The notes under the pieces were generated by a model. It made no database searches. It was not told the origin of the DNA and saw only the letters and a list, made by a program, of their open reading frames with translations. A program made the position numbers and the translations under genes. 64,000 bases of DNA from Pelagibius sp037652055 (GTDB taxonomy: Bacteria; Pseudomonadota; Alphaproteobacteria; Kiloniellales; Kiloniellaceae), in contig NZ_JBBKAH010000002.1 in NCBI RefSeq assembly GCF_037652055.1, positions 62,001 to 126,000 on the forward strand, read 5' to 3'. The first letter of the stretch is position 1; each line of letters opens with the position of its first letter. Below are positions 22,440 to 32,073 of this stretch, in pieces.

Positions 22440-23099
22440 TTGTCGAGTCTCGCCGCCGAAACCACCCCGCGCTCCCCGCGCCTCGACCTGGACCGCTTCG
22501 AGGCGACGGCGTTGCAGCGCGCGCCCTTCGACTTCCTCATCGTGCCCGGCTTCCTGAAGCGCGACGCCCTGCCCGCGGTGGAACGCGACTTCCCGAAAAT
22601 CACCAGCGGCGGCAGCTTTCCGGCGAGCAGCCTGAAATGCGGCCCCGCCTTCACCGCCCTCTTGGACGAGTTGCAGGGCCCGGAGGTCACCGCCGCCTTC
22701 GGGGCGAAGTTCGCCATCGACTTGAAGGGGCGGCCGACCATGGTCACCCTGCGCGGCCAGTCGCGCGCCAAGGACGGCGCCATCCACACGGACTCGCGCA
22801 CGAAGCTGGTGACCGCCCTCATCTACCTGAACAGCGCCTGGGAGTCCGATGGCGGGCGCCTGCGCATGCTGAACGGTCCCGACGACCTGGAGGACTACGC
22901 CGCCGAGGTTCCGCCCGAAGCGGGCACCCTGGTCGCCTTCCGCTGCGCGCCCGAGGCCTGGCACGGCCACAAGCCCTTCGTCGGGCAGCGCCGCTCCATC
23001 CAGCTGAACTGGCTGACCGATGAAAGCGTGCTGAAGCGCGAATTGAAGCGCCACGCCTTCTCCGCCTGGACCAAGAAACTACTGCGCTTCGGCAAGTGA
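22440..23099 (+). CDS. 2OG-Fe(II) oxygenase family protein
   Basis: This 219-residue cytosolic protein shows the dioxygenase facial triad: His116 and Asp118 in AIHTDSRTK, with the distal His in EAWHGHKPF (175 or 177). Arg185 in RRSIQLNW fits the 2-oxoglutarate carboxylate contact. The fold looks like the prolyl-hydroxylase type. It starts at a TTG preceded by GGAAAG and ends 27 nt before the large unrecognised gene, so the two are likely cotranscribed. The substrate is unknown. Confidence 0.85.
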   Translation: MSSLAAETTPRSPRLDLDRFEATALQRAPFDFLIVPGFLKRDALPAVERDFPKITSGGSFPASSLKCGPAFTALLDELQGPEVTAAFGAKFAIDLKGRPTMVTLRGQSRAKDGAIHTDSRTKLVTALIYLNSAWESDGGRLRMLNGPDDLEDYAAEVPPEAGTLVAFRCAPEAWHGHKPFVGQRRSIQLNWLTDESVLKRELKRHAFSAWTKKLLRFGK

Positions 23100-23126
23100 T
23101 TCCGTTCTGACCCTTTCGAGAGTGTA

Positions 23127-25037
23127 ATGGCCCTCAACATCGAGACCTTCAGCAACGCCAAGGGCGGCAACGCCTTCTTCAAGGCCATCGGCCACCCGCT
23201 GGCCGCGCGCCAGGCGGCGGACCTGCTGCAGGATCTCGGCACGGGTCCGATCGCGGTCTACGATCCCCTCGGCTATGCGCGCGCCTTCGCCGAGATCTAC
23301 GATCTCTCCGGCCTCGACATCGCCGCGGTCTACGTGCAGGACCTGGAGGACATCGGCCACGACATTCTCGGGTGCAAGGCGCAGCCGGTCACCGACCTGC
23401 CGGAGACCAAGGCAAAGAAAATCTTCGTCACTGCCTTCGACAGCGCGCGCCTCGTCGCGCACATCCGCCACCTGCTGCCGGCCGGCGCCGAAGTGGCGAG
23501 CCTCGACGCGCTGCGCCTGCCGGACAGCATGCTGACGAACACGCGCAACTATCTCGACAGCCTGAACTTCGCCACCAACCTGGTGCTGTTCCGTGACGGC
23601 CAAGGTCACCATACGCGGCTGGCAACCGCCAACTACTGGTCGGGTTACGGGGCCAAGGCGCCGACGGCGTGGTGCTGCCTGATGGACGAGGACGGCCAGC
23701 CGCTCGCCGAGTGGTCCGACCCGCTGCCCGGCGCCTACGCCAGCGTCGTCATCGACTCGCAGGAGGTGCGCGAACGCTTCGACCTGGAAGACTTCACCGG
23801 CAGCCTCTTCCTGCACGTCTGCGGCGTCGCCGGCCATGACATCGTGAAGTACGCGCTGGACACCTACGGCGATGGAGACGAGATGCTCTCCTGCACCCAC
23901 GATGCCAATGCCTGGCCCGCCGATCTCTATGCCGGCGTGCCGGCGCCCAAGGACGGCGAGACGGTGCTGCTGTGGGTACAGAATAGCCATCCCGCAACGG
24001 TGCCCGCCGGCAGCGTCGGCCTCAACCTCATGGGCGAGAAAAAGATCGCCTGGCTGGACCGCGCGATTCCGCCCTTCGGCACACTGGCCATCGACACGGC
24101 GGATCTGCTGCCCGAGGCGCGCTGGCCGCAGCAGATCGAGGTGCAGGCCGGCAAGCACTTCGTGCGTCCGCGCTACGAAGTGATCGCCAACGGCGCTGTC
24201 AATCCGCCGCGCCGCCGCATCGCGCACGCCAACGTGGAGCGGGTCGACCTGAAGCCGGACCCGCGCATCCCCGAACTCTCGAACCTGCTGGGCAAGGGCT
24301 TCATCCTGCCGGCGCCGATCCTGCCGCGCGGACGCTTCCGCTCGCTCGCATTACCCACGCCAATGTCGACCTGCCAAGCCAACCTGCCGCTGGCGCTCTA
24401 CGCCTACGATCCCGACGGCAAAGAGATCGGCGGCAAGTCGCTCGGCAAGCTGCCGCGCAATCACGCGACCCTCGTCGACATCGAGGACCTGGTGGACGGC
24501 GCGGGTTCGGACTGGGGCCACATGGAACTGGTCTACGACTTCGCCGCGGGCGGCGAGGCCGACGGCTGGCTGCACGGCCTCTTCCGCTACGAGGACAAGG
24601 CCTCAGGGCACGTCGCGGAAACCTCCTTCGGCGCGCACATCTTCAACGCGGTGCTGACCTACAAGGGCGAGCCGCAGTCCTATGCCGGGCGCGCGCCGGG
24701 GCTCTCGACGCGCCTCTTCCTCTCCTTCGGGCCTCAGCCCTACGAGGCGCTCTGCCACCTCATCTATCCGGCCTCGACGCCGTGGCACGATAAGAGCGCG
24801 ACGACGCTCATCCTGCATGATGCGGACGGCCAGCCTCTCGCCGAACACGCCGTCCAGATCGCGTGCGGCGGCTCGCTGCTGTGGACGCCGTCCGACTTCT
24901 TCTCTGCCGAAGACATGAAAAAGGCCGGCCCCGCCGGCTACGTCATCATCCGCGACACCACCTGCCGCCTCTTCGGCTACCACGGCCTCACCAACGGCGA
25001 GAAGGCCTTCTCCTTCGACCACATGTTCGGGTTCTAG
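23127..25037 (+). CDS. Unrecognised conserved-looking 636-residue protein
   Basis: I do not recognise this family. Codon use is normal for the genome, so it is a real gene. Residues about 35-135 have an alternating hydrophobic pattern with GPIAVYDPLGYARAF, DIAAVYVQDLEDIG and KIFVTAFDSARLVAHIRHLL, suggesting a Rossmann-like nucleotide or cofactor domain. The rest is beta-rich, with repeated segments such as VLFRDGQGHHTRLATANYW, CLMDEDGQPLAEW and LILHDADGQPLAEHAVQIA, suggesting several beta-sandwich modules. No signal peptide or membrane segment is evident. It follows the oxygenase gene closely, and its stop overlaps the convergent small membrane gene in CTAG. Confidence 0.8.
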   Translation: MALNIETFSNAKGGNAFFKAIGHPLAARQAADLLQDLGTGPIAVYDPLGYARAFAEIYDLSGLDIAAVYVQDLEDIGHDILGCKAQPVTDLPETKAKKIFVTAFDSARLVAHIRHLLPAGAEVASLDALRLPDSMLTNTRNYLDSLNFATNLVLFRDGQGHHTRLATANYWSGYGAKAPTAWCCLMDEDGQPLAEWSDPLPGAYASVVIDSQEVRERFDLEDFTGSLFLHVCGVAGHDIVKYALDTYGDGDEMLSCTHDANAWPADLYAGVPAPKDGETVLLWVQNSHPATVPAGSVGLNLMGEKKIAWLDRAIPPFGTLAIDTADLLPEARWPQQIEVQAGKHFVRPRYEVIANGAVNPPRRRIAHANVERVDLKPDPRIPELSNLLGKGFILPAPILPRGRFRSLALPTPMSTCQANLPLALYAYDPDGKEIGGKSLGKLPRNHATLVDIEDLVDGAGSDWGHMELVYDFAAGGEADGWLHGLFRYEDKASGHVAETSFGAHIFNAVLTYKGEPQSYAGRAPGLSTRLFLSFGPQPYEALCHLIYPASTPWHDKSATTLILHDADGQPLAEHAVQIACGGSLLWTPSDFFSAEDMKKAGPAGYVIIRDTTCRLFGYHGLTNGEKAFSFDHMFGF

Positions 25038-25426
25038 AGGGCAACGTAGTCGACGCTCACACCGAACAACTCGGTCTCCGCGAGAAAGACCTGCTCTGAG
25101 CCCCGCCAGGAAACGACGAGTCTGCGCGGCCCGGCCCACTGGACGCTCGTCTCGAGCCGCGCGCGATCGCCATCGGCGATCAGCACGTCGGCTTCCTTCG
25201 CCAACAGGCTGTCGAAATTCCGCTCCATCGTGATGTAGGTCGCAACCCCTGTGGTCGCTCCGCAGCTGCCCTCGGAAACCGAAGCCCGATAGCGGCCATC
25301 GGGCGAAACGGCCTGCTGCACCACCGCCTTACCGCAGAGCGGAGGCAGCGCAAGAAGCAACCAGACGATGAACAAACAGCCGGCGCCGGTAACGAGCACA
25401 CCCAAGATCACGAAGCGCCGCAGCAT
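25034..25426 (-). CDS. Small single-pass membrane protein, DUF5412-like
   Basis: From the ATG at 25426 the product is 130 residues: a basic start (MLRRF), one membrane segment (about 6-30) and an extracytoplasmic beta-rich domain beginning AVSPDGRYRASVSEGSCGA. The SPDGxYxA...CGATT signature resembles DUF5412 proteins, whose function is unknown. Two cysteines (near 34 and 58) could pair. The frame remains open upstream to 25549 but without membrane or domain logic. The stop is shared with the convergent 636-residue gene through CTAG. Confidence 0.65.
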   Translation of the reverse strand: MLRRFVILGVLVTGAGCLFIVWLLLALPPLCGKAVVQQAVSPDGRYRASVSEGSCGATTGVATYITMERNFDSLLAKEADVLIADGDRARLETSVQWAGPRRLVVSWRGSEQVFLAETELFGVSVDYVAL

Positions 25427-25569
25427 GACGATCTTTTTCCTTTCCGGACCTGCCTCCGCCCTGGCTGACCATGATGCCCCTACAAATCCGGCGGCAATGG
25501 CCCTAAATTGTGGCCTGAGCAAGAAACAACACGCGCCCGCATAACCCACAAAATCAGGAAGAGCTTTCG

Positions 25570-26010
25570 ATGCAATACCTGCACACCATGGTCCGGGTGA
25601 AGGACCTCGACGCCTCGCTCGACTTCTACTGCAACAAGCTGGGCCTCCAGGAGGTCCGACGCATGGAGAACGACAAGGGCCGCTTCACCCTGGTGTTCCT
25701 GGCGGCACCGGAAGACGTCGGCCGCGCCAAGCAGGACAAGGCGCCGCTGGTGGAGCTGACCTACAACTGGGACACCGAGGACTACCAGGGCGGCCGCAAC
25801 TTCGGCCACCTCGCCTACCTGGTGGACGACATCTACGCCACCTGCCAGCGCCTGCAGGACGGCGGCGTCACCATCAACCGCCCGCCGCGCGACGGCCACA
25901 TGGCCTTCGTGCGCTCGCCCGACGGCATCTCCATCGAATTGCTGCAGAAGGGCGACAACCTGCCGCCCCAGGAGCCCTGGGCGTCGATGCAGAACACCGG
26001 CAGCTGGTAA
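25570..26010 (+). CDS. gloA: Lactoylglutathione lyase (glyoxalase I)
   Basis: The 146-residue enzyme converts the methylglyoxal-glutathione hemithioacetal to lactoylglutathione. Two vicinal-oxygen-chelate repeats are present, with metal ligands His5 (YLHTMVRVKDLD), Glu62 (LVELTYNWD), His80 (FGHLAYLVDD) and Glu123 (ISIELLQ). The length matches Ni-type bacterial GloA. A dispersed palindromic repeat starts 8 nt after the stop. Confidence 0.95.
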   Translation: MQYLHTMVRVKDLDASLDFYCNKLGLQEVRRMENDKGRFTLVFLAAPEDVGRAKQDKAPLVELTYNWDTEDYQGGRNFGHLAYLVDDIYATCQRLQDGGVTINRPPRDGHMAFVRSPDGISIELLQKGDNLPPQEPWASMQNTGSW

Positions 26011-26017
26011 CGCCCCT

Positions 26018-26199
26018 CCCCCTCACCCAGCTCTGGCTAAGGCGCGGCTTTGCCGCGCCAAGCCTGCGCATCCCTCTCCCACCAGGGGAGAGGGCTTTCT
26101 TCGATGCCGCCGCCCTTCTTCCTCTCCCCTCCGTGGGAGAGGGATGCGGAGCCTTAGTGAGGTCGCAAGACCGAACTTAGGCGCAGCTGGGTGAGGGGG
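26018..26199. repeat. Composite palindromic intergenic repeat
   Basis: The 182-bp element has perfect 15-bp inverted ends (CCCCCTCACCCAGCT at left, its complement at right). Inside are two further inverted modules containing CGCATCCCTCTCCCAC and GGGGAGAGG. The whole can fold into nested hairpins. It resembles the dispersed REP-like palindromes common between alphaproteobacterial genes. Nothing else is visible between gloA and the MFS gene. Confidence 0.8.
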
Positions 26200-26294
26200 C
26201 TGCCGTCCCATTTCACTGAACTTGTAGCGGCCTTCAAAACCGGATAGGGGAGCAGGAGCGGCTACCGCCGCTCACCTGAAGGACCCCTGCCCCC

Positions 26295-27542
26295 ATGCTC
26301 GCCCGCCGCATCTACGATTCCTGGCCGCTGTTCCTCGGCATGCTGCTGCTGATGATCAGCAACGGCTTGCTGGTCACGCTCTTGACCACGCGGGCGACCG
26401 AACTGGGCTTCAGCGCGACGCAGATCGCCTTCATGCAGGCGGCCTATCCGCTGGCCGCCCTCTTCGGCTGCCTGGTGGCGCCGCGCATCGTCGCCGCGGT
26501 CGGCCACATCCGCAGCTTCGGCGCCCTGGCCTCGCTGTGCTCCACCGCGGCGCTCATCCACATGGTGACGGCGGATCCCTGGTCCTGGGCCGCCATGCGG
26601 GCGCTCGCCGGTTTCTGCTTTCCCGGCCTCTACGTGGTGGCGGAAAGCTGGCTGAACGGGCGCGCCGACAACCACACCCGCGCGGCGCTGCTCTCCATAT
26701 ATTTCATCACCCAGACCGGCGGCGTGGCGCTGGGCCAGCTGCTGCTCGGCATCCCGGACAGCGGCGGCAACCTACTGTTCGTCATCGTCTCGGTGCTGAT
26801 CTCACTCTCCCTGGTACCGATGCTGCTGTCCGCCCAGCAGGGCCAGGCCTTCGAGGCACCGGCGCGCCTTTCCATGCGCGACCTCTTCCGCCTCTCGCCC
26901 CTGGGGCTGTCGGTCAGCTTCGTGAACGGCATCTCGCAGGGGGCCTTCTACGTGGGCCTGGGGCTCTTCGGCGTCGCCATCGGCCTGCCGGTCGGCCAGG
27001 TGGGTCTGCTGGTCGCGGCGGGAACCCTGGGCGGCGTCCTTGGCCAGTTTCCGCTGGGGGCGCTCTCCGACCGCATCGATCGGCGCCTGGTCATCGCCGG
27101 CGCGGCCCTGGTCGCCTTGGCCGCCTGCGGCTTCCTTGCCGCCACCGCGCCGCTGCTGTCCGGCACCGTCTGGCTCTATGCCGCCATTGCCGTGGTCGGC
27201 GCCTTCGTGCTGCCGCTCTATTCGCTCGGCGTCGCCCACACCAACGACCGCCTGGCGCCGGCCCAGATGGTGGCGGCCTCGGGCGGCCTGGTGCTGGTGA
27301 TGAACGTCGGCATCGTGCTCGGCCCGCCGGCCGGCGGCCTCGCAATCAGCCATTTCGGCGCGCCCGCCCTCTTCGCCTGCCTCGCCGTCCTGCAGGGGGT
27401 CACGGCCGCGCTGGCGCTCTACCGGCTCGTCGCCGGCGAGAAGCCGGCGGAGACCGGCACCGCGCTGCCGGTCGGCCACGCGGCGACGCCGGTCGCCAGC
27501 CGCCTCAATCCCGAGGCCCGCGAAGCCGCGCCGGAGAACTAA
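26295..27542 (+). CDS. MFS transporter, YcaD/UMF2-like
   Basis: This 415-residue inner-membrane protein has about twelve hydrophobic segments and an MFS A-like loop between helices 2 and 3. The segments LFLGMLLLMISNGLLVTLL, FPGLYVVAESWLNGRADNHT and GALSDRIDRRLVIAG match the YcaD-like branch, whose substrates are unknown. The C-terminal cytoplasmic tail of about 35 residues is Ala/Pro-rich. It ends 6 nt from the convergent SulP gene. Confidence 0.88.
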   Translation: MLARRIYDSWPLFLGMLLLMISNGLLVTLLTTRATELGFSATQIAFMQAAYPLAALFGCLVAPRIVAAVGHIRSFGALASLCSTAALIHMVTADPWSWAAMRALAGFCFPGLYVVAESWLNGRADNHTRAALLSIYFITQTGGVALGQLLLGIPDSGGNLLFVIVSVLISLSLVPMLLSAQQGQAFEAPARLSMRDLFRLSPLGLSVSFVNGISQGAFYVGLGLFGVAIGLPVGQVGLLVAAGTLGGVLGQFPLGALSDRIDRRLVIAGAALVALAACGFLAATAPLLSGTVWLYAAIAVVGAFVLPLYSLGVAHTNDRLAPAQMVAASGGLVLVMNVGIVLGPPAGGLAISHFGAPALFACLAVLQGVTAALALYRLVAGEKPAETGTALPVGHAATPVASRLNPEAREAAPEN

Positions 27543-27548
27543 GGCGCG

Positions 27549-29291
27549 CTACTCCGCGATACCGCTTTCGATCATCGCAGTGGCCATCTCCCGCGCGGCC
27601 GCGAAGTTGTCGGCAAAGCGCAGGTTGTCGTGGCGGCCCCCACCACCCGCGGCAGCTCCCGAGCCCACGCCCATGCGCGCCAGAACCTCCCGCGGCTGCG
27701 GCCGGATGCCGGAGACGATGACAGCGACGCCCCTTTCGCGGCAGCGGCGCAGAAAGTCCGAGAGCGCGGCGACGCCCGACGAATCGATCATCGGCACGTT
27801 GCGCATGCGCAGGATGAAGACCCGCGGCGGCGTCGGCATGGCCTCCAGCGCATCGCGCAGGCTGCGCGCGGCGCCAAAAAACAGCGGCCCGCGCAGAGAA
27901 AACATCTCGACCTCCTCGGGCAGCGTCTGGAAGGCGTAGTCGAGCGCCGGAATCTGCGCGTCGTCGACGTCGCCCTGCAGGAAGCCGACACCCTTTTCCA
28001 CCTGCACCACCCCGGCCATGCGGTGCATGAAGAGGATCGCCGCCAGCACCACGCCGACCTCGATGGCGACCGTCAGGTCGACCATGACCGTCAGCATGAA
28101 GGTGACCAGCAGCACCACCGCATCGCCCGGCGGCGCGCTCAGCAGATGGCGGAACTTGTCGATCTCGCTCATGTTCCAGGCGACGATCACCAGCACCGCC
28201 GCGAGGCTGGCCAGCGGCACGTAAGACGCCAGCGGCGCCGCTGCCAGCATGAAGACCAGCAGGAAGACCGCGTGCAGCATGCCGGCAATGGGCGAGCGCG
28301 CGCCGGTGCGGATGTTGGTGGCGGTGCGCGCGATGGCGCCGGTGGCTGGCAGGCCGCCGAAGCAGGCCGAGGCGGTGTTGGCGATGCCCTGAGCCACCAG
28401 CTCGCAGTTGGAGCGGTGGCGCGCGCCCGTCATGCCGTCGGCCACCATGGCGGAGAGCAGGCTCTCGATGCCGGCAAGGAAAGCGATGGTGAAGGCCGAG
28501 GGGAGCACCTCGACGGCCTGCTGCAGGCTGAACGCCGGCAGCTGGAGGCCGGGCAGGCTGGAGGGGATCTCCCCGAAGCGGGAGCCGATGGTCTCGACCG
28601 GCAGGCCGAGGCCCCAGACCGCCAGCGCGGCGCCGACGACCGCCACCAGGAAGCCCGGCACTTTCGGCGCATAGCGGCGCAACAGCAGGATCACCGCCAG
28701 GGCCGCCGCCGCGATCGCGAAGGTCGCCAGGTCCAGGGTGTCGCGCGCCGTCCACAGGGCGTGCAGCTTGGGCAGGAACTCGGCCGGCAACGCTTCGGGC
28801 TGCAGGCCGAAGAGATCCTTTAGCTGGCTGGTGAAGATGATGACGGCGATGCCGGCGGTAAAGCCGGTCACCACCGGCTCGGGGATGTACTTGATCCAGG
28901 TGCCGAAGCGCATGAGGCCGGCGGCGACCAGCATGACGCCGGCCATGAGCGTGGCCAGCAGCAGACCGTCGTAGCCGTGCTGGGCGATGACGTTGAACAC
29001 CACCACGACGAACGCGCCGGTCGGTCCGCCGATCTGGAAGCGGCTGCCGCCCAGGGCGGAAATCAGGAAGCCGGCGATGACCGCGGTGACCAGGCCCTTG
29101 TCCGGCGTCGTCCCGGAAGCAATGGCAAGCGCCATGGCTAGCGGCAGGGCGACCACCGCGACGGTCAGGCCGGCAACCGCGTCGGCGCGCAGGTGGGCAA
29201 GACCATAGCCCTCGGCCAGCACGGTGAAGATCTTCGGCTTGAACAGCTGCCAGAAGGAGGCGCCGGAGGAGGGCGGGCCGGCGTCGGTCAT
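27549..29291 (-). CDS. SulP family anion permease with STAS domain
   Basis: The 580-residue permease has 10-14 membrane segments, starting with the SulP motif region LRADAVAGLTVAVVALPLAM and FQIGGPTGAFVVVV. The C-terminal cytoplasmic STAS domain (about 445-560) contains FILRMRNVPMIDSSGVAALS, including the DSSG of anti-sigma-antagonist domains. Family members carry sulfate, bicarbonate or dicarboxylates; there is no adjacent carbonic anhydrase to favour bicarbonate. The ATG at 29291 is preferred to one 34 codons upstream because SulP domains begin shortly after it. Confidence 0.92.
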   Translation of the reverse strand: MTDAGPPSSGASFWQLFKPKIFTVLAEGYGLAHLRADAVAGLTVAVVALPLAMALAIASGTTPDKGLVTAVIAGFLISALGGSRFQIGGPTGAFVVVVFNVIAQHGYDGLLLATLMAGVMLVAAGLMRFGTWIKYIPEPVVTGFTAGIAVIIFTSQLKDLFGLQPEALPAEFLPKLHALWTARDTLDLATFAIAAAALAVILLLRRYAPKVPGFLVAVVGAALAVWGLGLPVETIGSRFGEIPSSLPGLQLPAFSLQQAVEVLPSAFTIAFLAGIESLLSAMVADGMTGARHRSNCELVAQGIANTASACFGGLPATGAIARTATNIRTGARSPIAGMLHAVFLLVFMLAAAPLASYVPLASLAAVLVIVAWNMSEIDKFRHLLSAPPGDAVVLLVTFMLTVMVDLTVAIEVGVVLAAILFMHRMAGVVQVEKGVGFLQGDVDDAQIPALDYAFQTLPEEVEMFSLRGPLFFGAARSLRDALEAMPTPPRVFILRMRNVPMIDSSGVAALSDFLRRCRERGVAVIVSGIRPQPREVLARMGVGSGAAAGGGGRHDNLRFADNFAAAREMATAMIESGIAE

Positions 29292-29437
29292 CGCGGGAAC
29301 CACAAAATGAGAGCCATGAGGAAGCTTCAGCCTATACGCTTTGTCAAAATTTACACATGTTTTCTGTCGAATAGAGCCTTGCATGCCACGCAAAGGGGGA
29401 GCGCGGAGGCGCTCAACCGGCCGACCACCCCATCACC

Positions 29438-29476
29438 GGCAGACTGCTCGGCCAGACTGCCCGGCCAGACTGCCGG
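29438..29476. repeat. Three tandem 13-bp repeats
   Basis: Copies GGCAGACTGCTCG, GCCAGACTGCCCG and GCCAGACTGCCGG run head to tail in the spacer between SulP and trxB. They differ at two or three positions. They may be protein-binding sites for the divergent promoters or a simple slippage product. Confidence 0.7.
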
Positions 29477-29569
29477 CGCGGCGCTTCGCCGCCTTGCGAG
29501 GGCCCGCCGGCGTCTCTATTTTCCAGGGACACCCTGCCGATTCCCGCCCCAAGTCCGGAGTTCCCCGTC

Positions 29570-30541
<972 letters not shown>

Positions 30542-30683
30542 CCTCGTTAACCCTTCCGGCCTATACTGCGCCCTAGTTTTCACGGGGTTTTACGGGGGTT
30601 TCTCCGGGAATTCCGGCTGAACGACCCTATTTTCCACCGGTCTGCCGTCTCGGCAGGCGCCTGGTCGCCTTCAGGAGGCGAAA

Positions 30684-31625
30684 ATGCTCGACGATGTTGG
30701 CCTGCCCCAGAAGCGGGGCATTGGGGCCACCATTATGGATTGGGACAAGCTGCGCATCTTCCACGCGGTGGCGGAGGCGGGCAGCTTTACCCATGCCGGC
30801 GAGCTGCTGAACCTCAGCCAGTCGGCGGTCAGCCGCCAGATCTCGGCCCTGGAGGACAGCCTCAAGGTGCCGCTGTTCCACCGTCATGCCCGCGGCCTGA
30901 TCCTCACCGAACAGGGCGAGTTGCTGTACCGCACCGCCCACGAGGTCTTCGGCAAGCTGGCAATGACCGAGGCCCAGCTGACCGAGAGCAAGGACCGCCC
31001 CAAGGGCCCGCTGAAGATCACCACCACCGTGGCCTTCGGCTCCCACTGGCTGGCCGCGCGGATGAGCGAGTTCATCGAGATCTACCCGGAGATCGAGTGC
31101 CACCTGCTGCTGCTCGACCGCGAGGTCGACCTCTCCATGCGCGAGGCCGACCTGGCGATCCGATTCTCGCCGCCCCGGCAGGCCGATCTCATCCAGCGTC
31201 ACCTGATGACCGTGCACATGCACATCTACGCCGCCGCCGGCTACATCAAGAAGCACGGCGTGCCGCAGACGCCCAAGGACCTCGACAAGCACCGCATCGT
31301 GGTCTACGGCGAGGACGTGCGCCCGCCGGTGCCCGACGTGAACTGGCTGTTGCGGGTCGGCTACAAGGACGGCCAGCTGCGCCGTGCCGCGATGACCGTG
31401 AACAACGTCTACGGGGTCATGAAGGCGGTCCAGTCCGGGGCCGGCATCGGTGCCCTGCCGGAATTCATGGCGGCCAGCAACCCGGACCTCGTCCAGGTGC
31501 TGCCGGAGCTCAGCGGGCCGCAGTTCGACGCCTACTTCGTCTATGCCGAGGAAATGCGGCGCTCCAAGCGGATCTCGGTGTTCCGGGATTTCCTGCTACG
31601 TAAAGTTGCTGAATCCAACTTTTGA
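30684..31625 (+). CDS. LysR-family transcriptional regulator
   Basis: The 313-residue regulator has the N-terminal LysR helix-turn-helix (KLRIFHAVAEAGSFTHAGEL, LNLSQSAVSRQISALED) and an effector domain with GPLKITTTVAFGSHWLAARM and SGAGIGALPEFM. A very strong ribosome-binding site (AGGAGG) precedes the ATG at 30684, so the extra 17 residues before the HTH are likely translated. It sits downstream of trxB. Whether it controls trxB or distant genes is unknown; there is no divergent target gene. Confidence 0.9.
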   Translation: MLDDVGLPQKRGIGATIMDWDKLRIFHAVAEAGSFTHAGELLNLSQSAVSRQISALEDSLKVPLFHRHARGLILTEQGELLYRTAHEVFGKLAMTEAQLTESKDRPKGPLKITTTVAFGSHWLAARMSEFIEIYPEIECHLLLLDREVDLSMREADLAIRFSPPRQADLIQRHLMTVHMHIYAAAGYIKKHGVPQTPKDLDKHRIVVYGEDVRPPVPDVNWLLRVGYKDGQLRRAAMTVNNVYGVMKAVQSGAGIGALPEFMAASNPDLVQVLPELSGPQFDAYFVYAEEMRRSKRISVFRDFLLRKVAESNF

Positions 31626-31717
31626 GTGTTATCCTGCATCCCTGCAGCGGTCGTTTTCGGCCCCTGGAATAGGGGGGTGGGTTACCGTTTTATGGCAGCG
31701 AAATCAAAGATTTAGAT

Positions 31718-31957
31718 AGCCATGCGGAACCCGCATGGCTCCACTGCCCGAATGTATGTAGTAAAAGAAACTCAAATCCCTATTTTCAGGGCATCGGATG
31801 TTGCGTCGCAGCATCCCACGGATTTTCCGGCGTCGCGCCGGATAAAGTGTTCCAAGCGCCCCCCGCTTGGAGAAGGGCCTTTTTAGGTCCTACGTCTCCC
31901 AGACGTGAAGCCTCCCTGTTCAACTTGCCGGGCCCTCGGGCCCGGCATTTTTCTTTT
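31718..31957 (+). ncRNA. Candidate structured small RNA with six hairpins
   Basis: Between the LysR and msrP genes, six compact hairpins follow one another. They are a 10-bp stem at 31718-31740 (AGCCATGCGG/CCGCATGGCT), a 9-bp stem at 31796-31816, a 6-bp stem at 31827-31841, a 7-bp stem with a CCCCC loop at 31852-31870, a 6-bp stem with a CCC loop at 31892-31906, and the terminator stem at 31927-31946. Loops are only 2-5 nt. Base composition and third-position use differ from coding sequence, and the one short frame here (from 31722) lacks a ribosome-binding site. The order plus a U-rich terminator suggests an independent RNA. The 5' end is a guess. Confidence 0.5.
31927..31957 (+). terminator. 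Strong intrinsic terminator
   Basis: GCCGGGCCC and GGGCCCGGC pair almost without loop (TC) and are followed by ATTTTTTCTTTT. It terminates a + strand transcript that starts after, or reads through from, the LysR gene. Confidence 0.9.
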
Positions 31958-31984
31958 CAGGGTCAAGCCGCCTGAACCGCCCAT

Positions 31985-32018
31985 AAAGAAAGCCCGGGTC
32001 CCTTTGGGGACCACGGGC
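31985..32018 (-). terminator. Intrinsic terminator of msrP
   Basis: On the minus strand GCCCGTGGTCCC pairs with GGGACCCGGGC (one bulge) and is followed by TTTCTTT. It lies about 55 nt past the msrP stop. Confidence 0.75.
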
Positions 32019-32073
32019 CGTCTCGGTGGCTTCGAAGGCGTTGGCGACGCAGGGGGTTCTTACGTGGAGAGGC

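Noticed and set aside
31722..31886. A 54-codon frame beginning inside the first hairpin of the intergenic RNA region
   Set aside because: It has no ribosome-binding site, mixed third positions unlike neighbouring genes, and its bases are explained by perfect hairpins. A leader peptide is not fully excluded.
31718..31957. The hairpin series as a CRISPR array
   Set aside because: The hairpins differ in sequence, spacing is irregular and no cas gene is present.
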